This document shows, in pieces, positions 23,127 to 28,793 of a stretch of DNA of 28,793 bases (the first letter of the stretch is position 1; every line of letters starts with the position of its first letter). The notes under the pieces are model-generated. The model ran no database searches. It saw only the letters and a list, made by a program, of their open reading frames with translations, and was not told where the DNA came from. Source of the DNA: Virgibacillus_P tibetensis (GTDB taxonomy: Bacteria; Bacillota; Bacilli; Bacillales; Amphibacillaceae). The stretch is taken from assembly GCF_036026595.1 (NCBI RefSeq), contig NZ_JARZFX010000023.1, forward strand, positions 1 to 28,793. The letters are read 5' to 3'. A program made the position numbers and the translations under genes.

Positions 23127-24014
23127 CTAATCCTTACTTAGGGACTCCAACTTTTGTTCCATGTAAGCTTTGATATCATCATGCAGATCTTCACGATTTA
23201 ACGCGAAGTCAATCGTCGCCTGGACAAATCCTAATTTCCCACCTATATCATATCGTTTACCTGTGAAATTATATGCCAGTACCTGTTCGATTTCATTTAA
23301 TTTTTTGATTGCGTCTGTTAATTGAATTTCTCCATCTTTACCTGGCTCCTGATTCTCCAGAATAGTAAATATATCCGCTGAGAGTACGTACCTTCCCATA
23401 ATTGCTAAGTTAGATGGTGCATCTTCCTTTGCGGGTTTTTCCACTAATGTTTCAATAGCATTGATAGAAGAGCCAAAATCCTTTGTAGTCAACGGTTTTA
23501 TAATTCCATATTTTGACACATCTTCTTCTGGCACATCGTGTACACCAATTATTGATGTTTGATATTTATCATAAACATCAATCAGTTGCTTCAGACAAGG
23601 TTCGTCTGATTCTACAATATCGTCTCCTAGAAGAACAGCAAAGGGTTCGTTCCCTACAAAACTATGGGCACAAGCAATTGCATGTCCAAGTCCTTTTGGT
23701 TCTTTTTGTCTAATATAATGGATATTAGCCAGCTTTGAAATGGATTGCACCATTTCAAGCATCTCCATATCGCCTTTTTGAGCAAGTTTTTCTTCTAATT
23801 CATATGAGGTGTCAAAATGATCTTCGATTGCTCGTTTTCCTCGACCGGAAATAATAATTATATCCTCTATACCTGAAGCAACTGCTTCTTCCACAATATA
23901 CTGAATCGTTGGTTTATCTACAATTGGCAGCATTTCTTTTGGCTGTGCTTTCGTTGCTGGTAGAAATCGTGTACCTAGTCCAGCTGCTGGGATAATTGCC
24001 TTTTTTACTTTCAT
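23127..24014 (-). CDS. galU: UTP-glucose-1-phosphate uridylyltransferase
   Basis: I choose ATG 24014 (295 residues), which has GGAGGAG 8 nt upstream and places the N terminus at MKVKKAIIPAAGLGTRFLPA, as in GalU/GtaB proteins (about 290 residues). A frame opening at 24053 adds 13 unconserved residues. The enzyme makes UDP-glucose from UTP and glucose-1-phosphate. Motifs: the nucleotide-binding GLGTRFLPATKAQPKEMLP, KPTIQYIVEEAVASGIEDI, LGDDIV, LVEKPAKEDAPSNLAIMGRY, KRYDIGGKLGFVQA. First gene of the galU-ugd operon, with a promoter at 24079-24107. UDP-glucose also serves other pathways (glycolipids, teichoic acid glucosylation). Confidence 0.95.
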   Translation of the reverse strand: MKVKKAIIPAAGLGTRFLPATKAQPKEMLPIVDKPTIQYIVEEAVASGIEDIIIISGRGKRAIEDHFDTSYELEEKLAQKGDMEMLEMVQSISKLANIHYIRQKEPKGLGHAIACAHSFVGNEPFAVLLGDDIVESDEPCLKQLIDVYDKYQTSIIGVHDVPEEDVSKYGIIKPLTTKDFGSSINAIETLVEKPAKEDAPSNLAIMGRYVLSADIFTILENQEPGKDGEIQLTDAIKKLNEIEQVLAYNFTGKRYDIGGKLGFVQATIDFALNREDLHDDIKAYMEQKLESLSKD

Positions 24015-24078
24015 GGTTGTTAACTCCTCCATTATATAGATGCTGGAAATCAAACTACCTTTTTCACTCTACTAAATA

Positions 24079-24107
24079 ATTTTATCATAAGGTTTGTCAC
24101 TATCCAA
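24079..24107 (-). promoter_or_regulatory. Promoter of galU-ugd
   Basis: Minus-strand TTGGAT (24107-24102), a 17-bp spacer, and TAAAAT (24084-24079) preceded by TGA, forming an extended -10. Transcription would begin near 24072, about 58 nt before the galU ATG. Confidence 0.55.
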
Positions 24108-24152
24108 TTTTATCGATAACAATAAATTAATGTAATAAATCGTCAATCATTG

Positions 24153-24187
24153 TATAATAGTAATTGCTATACTATATTTTATATAGT
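24153..24187 (+). promoter_or_regulatory. Putative promoter -10 and downstream dyad for the nucleotide-sugar dehydrogenase
   Basis: TATAAT at 24153-24158 is a consensus -10 with no convincing -35. Just downstream, actatat-ttt-atatagt (24171-24187) is a 7-bp inverted repeat lying inside the expected leader. It might be an operator. The DNA is very AT-rich, so chance cannot be excluded. Confidence 0.4.
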
Positions 24188-24241
24188 TGTATAGTATTCT
24201 CCATAGAATTTAATCTACGGACAAAAGGCAGGCTAAATGAC

Positions 24242-25555
24242 ATGAGTTTATTTGAAAAAATACAATTAAGAGAAGAAAAAATAGCTGTAATTGGCTTAGG
24301 TTATGTCGGACTTCCACTAGCTATCGAATTTGCCAAAAAATATGATGTCGTCGGATTTGATGTGAATGCAGGGAAACTGGATAAATACTTAAGTGGTGTA
24401 GATATTACGGATGAAGTTGGAGATGAAATGGTTCGTAACACTACAATGAAATTTACAAGTGACGAAACAGTTCTTAAAGGATGTAAGTTTCACGTTATTG
24501 CAGTTCCAACTCCGATCAACACAGATAAAACACCTAACCTGAATCCAGTAATTAGCGCCAGCGAAACGGTAGGAAGGAATTTAACTAAGGATTCTATTGT
24601 TGTTTATGAATCGACTGTATATCCTGGTACTACGGAAGAAATCTGTATTCCAATACTTGAAAAGGTATCTGGATTGAAATATGGCACTGATTTTAAAGTT
24701 GGTTATTCTCCAGAACGGATAAACCCTGGCGATAAAGTAAATACATTAACGAAAATTATTAAAATCGTATCGGGATCTGATGAAGAATCGCTTCAAGAGA
24801 TTTCCAACGTGTACAGCTCCATTATCGAAGCGGGTGTGTTTGAAGCTGAATCCATAAAAGTTGCTGAGGCTGCAAAAGTAATTGAGAATTCCCAACGGGA
24901 CATTAATATTGCTTTTATGAACGAGCTATCCATGGTATTTAACAAAATGGATATTAACACAAAAGCTGTTCTGGAAGCTGCCGGAACAAAGTGGAACTTC
25001 CTAAAGTTCACTCCAGGCCTGGTAGGCGGGCACTGCATCGGTGTTGATCCATATTACTTCACATATAAAGCTGAACAACTGGGATATCATTCCCAAATTA
25101 TCTTATCCGGTCGGAAAATTAATGATGATATGGGAAAATATATTGCTAGTAATATCATTAAAAAAATGATTAAAGCCAAACAAGAAATAGATGGCGCAAG
25201 AGTCGCTATTCTAGGTCTTACATTCAAAGAAAATGTGGGCGATGTTCGAAATACGAAGATTGTTGATATTATTGACGAACTTAAAGAATATGGTGTAAAC
25301 GTACTAGTACATGATCCAGTTGCAGAAACGAAAGCTGTATATCAAGAATATAACATCAGCCTAGTCTCTCAAGAAGAATTAAACGATCTTGACTGTGTAG
25401 TACTCGCGGTCCCTCATGATGAGTTTAAAGAAACCTTTACTATTGATGTGTTAGATAGAGTATATAAAAACGAAAAGAAGGTCCTTGTGGATGTAAAGGG
25501 GATCTATGATAGAAAAGAATGTGAATCAAAAGGCTATTCCTACTGGAGCTTGTAA
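24242..25555 (+). CDS. UDP-N-acetylhexosamine 6-dehydrogenase (WbpO/TviB-type)
   Basis: 437 residues from ATG 24242 (MSLFEKIQLREE); AGGCAGG lies about 9 nt upstream. An upstream in-frame ATG at 24164 would add 26 unconserved, hydrophobic residues and falls at the predicted transcription start, so I reject it. Motifs: VIGLGYVGLPLAIEF, VPTPINTDKTPNL, YESTVYPGTTEE, GYSPERINPGDK, and the catalytic-Cys segment GLVGGHCIGVDPYYFTYKAE; C-terminal VAILGLTFKENVGDVRNTK. This is the TviB/WbpO/CapL group that oxidises UDP-GlcNAc, UDP-GalNAc or similar to the uronate (exact sugar uncertain), distinct from the Ugd encoded nearby. Divergent from galU-ugd, it gives the locus a second UDP-uronate. Ends just before a strong terminator. 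Confidence 0.9.
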   Translation: MSLFEKIQLREEKIAVIGLGYVGLPLAIEFAKKYDVVGFDVNAGKLDKYLSGVDITDEVGDEMVRNTTMKFTSDETVLKGCKFHVIAVPTPINTDKTPNLNPVISASETVGRNLTKDSIVVYESTVYPGTTEEICIPILEKVSGLKYGTDFKVGYSPERINPGDKVNTLTKIIKIVSGSDEESLQEISNVYSSIIEAGVFEAESIKVAEAAKVIENSQRDINIAFMNELSMVFNKMDINTKAVLEAAGTKWNFLKFTPGLVGGHCIGVDPYYFTYKAEQLGYHSQIILSGRKINDDMGKYIASNIIKKMIKAKQEIDGARVAILGLTFKENVGDVRNTKIVDIIDELKEYGVNVLVHDPVAETKAVYQEYNISLVSQEELNDLDCVVLAVPHDEFKETFTIDVLDRVYKNEKKVLVDVKGIYDRKECESKGYSYWSL

Positions 25556-25562
25556 TTCTAAG

Positions 25563-25603
25563 ACTAAAAGCCCGTTAGACATATTGTCTAACGGGCTTTT
25601 AGT
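25563..25603. terminator. Bidirectional terminator
   Basis: Two perfect 18-nt arms, actaaaagcccgttagac and gtctaacgggcttttagt, around the loop atatt. GC-rich core with A- and U-runs at the base. It serves the dehydrogenase gene (plus) and the permease gene (minus, stop at 25609). Confidence 0.95.
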
Positions 25604-25608
25604 TTAAT

Positions 25609-27069
25609 TCAGTCTCTATTCTTCGCCACAATTTCTTTATTCCCCAAAATAAGGTAATTCAACTCTTCTTTTGGTATCTCGTTAAACTCTTTTCGTTTAA
25701 CAAAGTAGAAAATAATACCTAAGAGAATCCAAGCTCCTAATGCTATTCTTGATTCTACCCCGAGGAATGCGGGGGAGCCAGGTATGAGCAGAAGTCCAAG
25801 AAATGTTAAACTTGCCAGCATACCAACCAGAGCGACTGATTTCTTGAATGGAGACAGGGAATGCTTGTTCGAGTTAAAGTTTTCGTCCTTTTTCCGTCTG
25901 AATAATGTGAACGCAGTATAACAGGTATAGAAATAAGCGATCGTTACACCAATTGAAGACATGTCTACTACCCATAATAACGCGTCTCGGCCAAACCATG
26001 GTGCAAACATGGCTATGATCACTGTAAATATAATACCTACGTAGGGTGTTTCGTATTTAGGATGCAATTTTGAAAAGGCTGCAGGTAAAATCTTAGCACG
26101 GGACATGGCGAATAACAGACGGCTGGATGAAATAATAAAGCCGTTTAAGCCTGTAAATATTCCCATTGTCAGGGCTGTAACTAACATGATTAAGCCCATT
26201 GTTCCAAGTAATTCCTGAATAGCTGCACCGGTACCCCATACATGCTGCTCAGCTACTAGTTGTTGCCATGGCTGAGTCATTGCTGTAGCAATGATCATAA
26301 GGCTGTACAGAACAGCCGCAAAAAATATTGCAAGTATAATTAATAGGAAGGCTTTTTTAGATGAAAATTTAAATTCTTCGGCAGCCTGTGGTATATTGTC
26401 AAATCCGACATATGCCCAAGGCGCTATCGCGACGATGGAGATAATCGCGGCAATAGCTGTCGTTTCTGCTGGGAAATAAGGCTGGAGATTGGATAGTCCT
26501 GCTCCGGGTTGACTGCCTACCATAAAGGTAAGTGCTACTATACTGAGGATCATGATGCTGCAAAACACAAATTGCATGCGACCTGATATGCCAGTTCCTC
26601 TCATATTGAGGAAGCCGAACACCCCTAATGCTACAGAGGCTATTATAATTTCCATTCCATAGACATCCCAACCAGCAATTTCGTATAAGTGGAGATTTTC
26701 GATTAGTGCCGGGAAAACAAATTTAAACATTAAAGCAAATGCTGAGGCGTTGAGTGCAACGATACATATATATCCGAGTGTTAAAAACCACCCGCTGATA
26801 AATGCATGTTTACGTCCTAGACTGATAAACGCATAGGCAAATTCCCCACCTGATACAGGAAAGCTTTTTATTAAAAATCCATAACTCACGGCTATGAGCA
26901 TCATTAATAATGCACCAATTCCAAAGCCCAGAATAACTCCTAAGGGGCCCGCTGATGCCATCCATGTGGTAGGTTGTACAAATGCACCCCAACCGATAGA
27001 TGATCCGAGGGCAATTGCCCAGACCCAATGAGCCTTTAATGATTTTTTCAATGTCGTTCGTTTCTTCAT
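25609..27069 (-). CDS. APC-superfamily amino acid permease
   Basis: I choose ATG 27069 (486 residues), with AAGGAGA 6-7 nt upstream and a promoter at 27152-27180; the frame opening at 27180 would start upstream of the transcript. About 12 hydrophobic membrane segments are visible. APC signatures: IGWGAFVQPTTWM at the first helix break, GALLMMLIAVSYGFL, FPVSGGEFAYAF, VAIAPWAYVGFDNIPQAAEEF in the middle (typical of a Bacillus permease group), and GIFTGLNGFIISSSRLLFAMSRAKILP. Imports or exchanges an amino acid or amine across the membrane; substrate unknown. Monocistronic between two terminator/promoter signals. It might supply an amino acid to the nearby ligases, but nothing in the sequence links them beyond proximity. 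Confidence 0.88.
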   Translation of the reverse strand: MKKRTTLKKSLKAHWVWAIALGSSIGWGAFVQPTTWMASAGPLGVILGFGIGALLMMLIAVSYGFLIKSFPVSGGEFAYAFISLGRKHAFISGWFLTLGYICIVALNASAFALMFKFVFPALIENLHLYEIAGWDVYGMEIIIASVALGVFGFLNMRGTGISGRMQFVFCSIMILSIVALTFMVGSQPGAGLSNLQPYFPAETTAIAAIISIVAIAPWAYVGFDNIPQAAEEFKFSSKKAFLLIILAIFFAAVLYSLMIIATAMTQPWQQLVAEQHVWGTGAAIQELLGTMGLIMLVTALTMGIFTGLNGFIISSSRLLFAMSRAKILPAAFSKLHPKYETPYVGIIFTVIIAMFAPWFGRDALLWVVDMSSIGVTIAYFYTCYTAFTLFRRKKDENFNSNKHSLSPFKKSVALVGMLASLTFLGLLLIPGSPAFLGVESRIALGAWILLGIIFYFVKRKEFNEIPKEELNYLILGNKEIVAKNRD

Positions 27070-27151
27070 GATTGATCTCCTTTTTAGTTGATTCGAAACA
27101 ATTCTCTCTCCTATGCGGTGTTTTAATGGATATCGTCTGTCACCTGTTGAA

Positions 27152-27180
27152 ATTATAGCAAAAAACAAACAGGCGAACAA
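27152..27180 (-). promoter_or_regulatory. SigA-type promoter of the permease gene
   Basis: Minus-strand TTGTTC (27180-27175), 17-bp spacer, consensus TATAAT (27157-27152). Start near 27145, about 76 nt before the ATG at 27069. It excludes the upstream frame opening at 27180. Confidence 0.6.
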
Positions 27181-27191
27181 TTTGGATATTC

Positions 27192-27647
27192 CTATGCATA
27201 GAAGGGAATAGGAAACGATTCAGGCGTATTTTTACCGTTTTGTTTTCTCCCTAAGTAATTATGAATGTTTTCGGGTGATTTCCGGGAGGTTTGGCTGAAC
27301 TTGGCGTTTAGATATAGTCCTAAGATCTGTTTCTGCTTGCTTTTTTGTCCGTATAGAATATATGCAAGAATGAATACAGCTGGTGTGAATGTGACCTTCC
27401 ATATAAGTGTGTCTTGAACATGTGCTAGGTCCACCCTTGTCATTATTATTCGAATTACTTCCATTACAAATACATGTGACACGTAGATCCCGACAGCGTT
27501 TGCACCAATTTTCGAGACAAATGTATTTTTCCCCAGATTGTTATGCTTCATTATCGCTAGGAGCAAAACAAAAATTAGTGGAATTGTCATCAGAAAGTAA
27601 TTCTGTTCATTTCCTTCCCAAACTCTGAGTGTGACGTAGCCTTCCAT
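27192..27647 (-). pseudogene. C-terminal part of the interrupted acyltransferase-3 gene
   Basis: 151 codons in exactly the same frame as the upstream half, separated only by one TAA codon (27650-27648). It carries the last membrane segments of an acyltransferase-3 protein (YFLMTIPLIFVLLLAIM, FVSKIGANAVGIYVSHVFVMEVIRII, FTPAVFILAYILYG) and a basic tail. The family's usual SxxSxGIYLxH pattern near its end is seen here as KIGANAVGIYVSH. The first codon is an ATG directly after the stop, without a ribosome site, so independent translation would be poor unless by reinitiation. Best read as the distal part of one damaged gene. Confidence 0.75.
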
Positions 27648-28397
27648 TTATTGGGCTGCAGCTAATAAAAGGAGCAGGATGGCATACAAAAATGTGGGGA
27701 CTTTTACAGCTATCTCCCTTATTTTCTGTGCATAAGCACCCATTATCCCGCCAAGCGAAGTATAAAATAAACCAAAGAACAGGGCGTCCCGTGTGTTTAC
27801 AGTTACTTCATAAAAGGATGAGTAGGACTGGCCAAATAGCCCAAAAATATTCAGTCCTAAGCTTATGATTACTAAATATGGCAATAATTTTAACTTCATA
27901 AAGATAAATAAAATTATCACCGACCAGATGAGTGCAAGCAGGAACCATAAGTGATATTGCGAGTGACCCGCACCATAATAGATGAGATCAAACGTAAATA
28001 TGTTCGCTGCATAATCGATGATCATAGTTTGTAATGCCGGAGCTGTTTTCTCTGTTTCAATAAATTTAATAGACAGATCAAATAAAAAGTAAAACACAAA
28101 CCATGCAAACCAGAGTTTAACGAGCTTGATTGTATATTTTCTAAAATAGTCCAGTTGGGGCTTCATTGTTTCTCTTGGGTGCTTTTGCGCAATCTCCTTC
28201 ATTCTCTGTACAAGCAAATAGCCTGACGCTACGAAAAAGAACGGTACAGCAAAACGGGCTAGTGTATCTATTACAAAGTCCACATCATCCCCATGTATGC
28301 CTCCTATCTGAACACCTCTTACTGTTCCAGTATGGATAGCTACAACTGCAAGTATTGCAAAAAATTTAATAAAATCTAAACTGTAATTACGCTCCAT
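27648..28397 (-). pseudogene. N-terminal part of the interrupted acyltransferase-3 membrane protein
   Basis: 249 residues from ATG 28397 (AAAGGAAG 9 nt upstream), then an in-frame TAA. Acyltransferase-3 family pattern: NYSLDFIKFFAILAVVAIHTG (the His is the conserved catalytic candidate), FAVPFFFVASGYLLVQRM, a long loop, YHLWFLLALIWSVIILFIF, and several more membrane helices ending LLYAILLLLLAAAQ. Family members of about 350-400 residues acylate cell-surface sugars or other envelope molecules. With the following 151 codons the original gene had about 401 codons. One base change in a CAA, GAA, AAA or similar codon explains the stop. A sequencing error is possible. Without the C-terminal helices the protein is probably inactive. 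Confidence 0.78.
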
Positions 28398-28624
28398 TGC
28401 TGTCCACTTCCTTTGGTGTGCTAACTAGTAGCTAATTAGAATTACCTCTTTTTGTCTGTTATCAAACCTGTATATTTCTTTTTATAGCTGTTCGTTGAGC
28501 TTGTACATTCGTTGGGTATGATAGCTTGATGACTTATTTTTAGAATCCGCTTCGTTTTTCAGATGGCCTTCTGGTAAGAACGCATACGTAGTTCGATAGG
28601 TGAAGTGTTGTTATTATCGTCCAA

Positions 28625-28732
28625 TTTAAATTACAGAATTTAAAGCGAGAAAGCCCACTTCTTCAGATGTGTGATGAATCGCTTTTGTTTGAAATAAAAA
28701 AGCAATATCAAGACAAACTGACGTTCGGTTTG
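28625..28732. repeat. Three successive hairpins before the TnpB-like ORF
   Basis: Dyads: tttaaatt-acag-aatttaaa (28625-28644); aaagcga (28642-28648) with tcgcttt (28679-28685); and caaactga-cgt-tcggtttg (28714-28732, one G-U pair). Sub-terminal hairpins are what IS200/IS605-type elements carry at their ends, so this may be the left end of such an element. The boundary cannot be defined here. Confidence 0.4.
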
Positions 28733-28756
28733 ATATAATAAGTAGTATAGGAGGTG
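28731..28756 (+). promoter_or_regulatory. Extended -10 promoter and Shine-Dalgarno of the edge ORF
   Basis: TGATATAAT (28731-28739) is a consensus extended -10. AGGAGGTG (28749-28756) is a near-perfect ribosome site 6 nt before ATG 28763. The leader would be short, under 20 nt. The -10 overlaps the last hairpin. Confidence 0.55.
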
Positions 28757-28762
28757 TGAATA

Positions 28763-28793
28763 ATGCCAACAATTTCGTTGAAACTAGAGCTTT
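28763..28793 (+). CDS. Start of a TnpB-like (IS200/IS605-type) ORF, cut by the window end
   Basis: Only ten codons are visible: MPTISLKLEL, after a strong AGGAGGTG ribosome site. Many Bacillaceae TnpB proteins of IS200/IS605 or IS1341-type elements begin with a very similar MPTIT-x-KLEL sequence, and hairpins precede it. TnpB is an RNA-guided nuclease encoded by these transposons. With so few residues the call is tentative; another gene with a similar start is possible. Whether a TnpA transposase gene accompanies it cannot be seen. Confidence 0.4.
   Translation, partial: MPTISLKLEL

Larger units (their letters stand above)
28398..28762. other. Intergenic stretch, no gene recognised; hairpin-rich right half
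   Basis: 365 bp between the acyltransferase (minus) and the TnpB-like start (plus). No coding frame or known RNA was recognised in 28398-28620. From 28625 on there are three dyads, listed separately. The left part should contain the acyltransferase promoter, but no convincing -35/-10 pair was found. Confidence 0.55.

Noticed and set aside
26399..27028. Two minus-strand frames within the permease gene
   Set aside because: Shifted frames of the APC permease; they show no membrane pattern of their own and no start signals.
27192..27647. A separate small membrane-protein gene after the acyltransferase
   Set aside because: It is exactly in frame with the upstream half, lacks a ribosome site, and supplies the missing family C terminus.

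Overview
The window looks like the chromosome of a low-GC Gram-positive bacterium of the Bacillaceae type, possibly a salt- or alkali-tolerant relative of Bacillus. The base composition is AT-rich, Shine-Dalgarno sequences are strong (AGGAGG types), promoters are SigA-like, and the gene set resembles Bacillus teichuronic acid and teichoic acid loci (gtaB/galU, tuaD/ugd, tuaG, tagGH). No RNA gene, CRISPR array or complete mobile element was found. Genus and species cannot be fixed from this sequence.

Layout, left to right. Positions 1-312 (minus) hold the start of a secreted, very acidic protein with 39-bp repeats. Positions 523-3267 (minus) hold a two-gene unit: a GshF/CphA-type ATP-grasp protein with an acylphosphatase-like domain, followed by a YheC/YheD-type ATP-grasp protein. 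An AT-rich divergent region of 832 bp separates this from a plus-strand ATP-grasp/acylphosphatase paralogue (4100-5770). A strong two-way hairpin at 5772-5812 then meets the end of a minus-strand operon of about 15.8 kb (21608 down to 5855). In transcription order this operon carries two GT4 glycosyltransferases, a TuaG-like GT2, a TagG-like permease, a TagH-like protein with two ABC ATPase domains, two paralogous large GT2 proteins, a TupA-like ATP-grasp protein, two GshF/CphA-type ATP-grasp/acylphosphatase proteins, and a CapA-fold protein without a membrane anchor. Upstream are galU and ugd (minus, with their own promoter and terminator) and a divergent plus-strand UDP-N-acetylhexosamine dehydrogenase. 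The right part holds an amino acid permease, an acyltransferase-3 gene broken by one in-frame stop, and at the very edge the first codons of a TnpB-like ORF behind several hairpins.

How the genes fit together (inference). GalU and Ugd make UDP-glucose and UDP-glucuronate, and the third enzyme makes a UDP-N-acetylhexosaminuronate. The glycosyltransferases could assemble a uronic-acid-rich polymer, and the TagG/TagH-like transporter could export it. Six ATP-grasp proteins sit in the same 11 kb. Their nearest recognisable relatives (GshF, CphA, TupA) form amide bonds with amino acids. The most economical reading is a cell-wall or capsular polymer of uronic acids decorated or copolymerised with amino acids or peptides, comparable in concept to the teichuronopeptide of alkaliphilic Bacillus.

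The most unusual signals are three. All four acylphosphatase-like domains have lost the catalytic arginine. A short terminal motif of the form SxSWxxTxPxR after a coiled coil recurs on otherwise different enzymes. The exporter ATPase is a tandem duplication. Together these suggest a poorly described, scaffolded ligase system.
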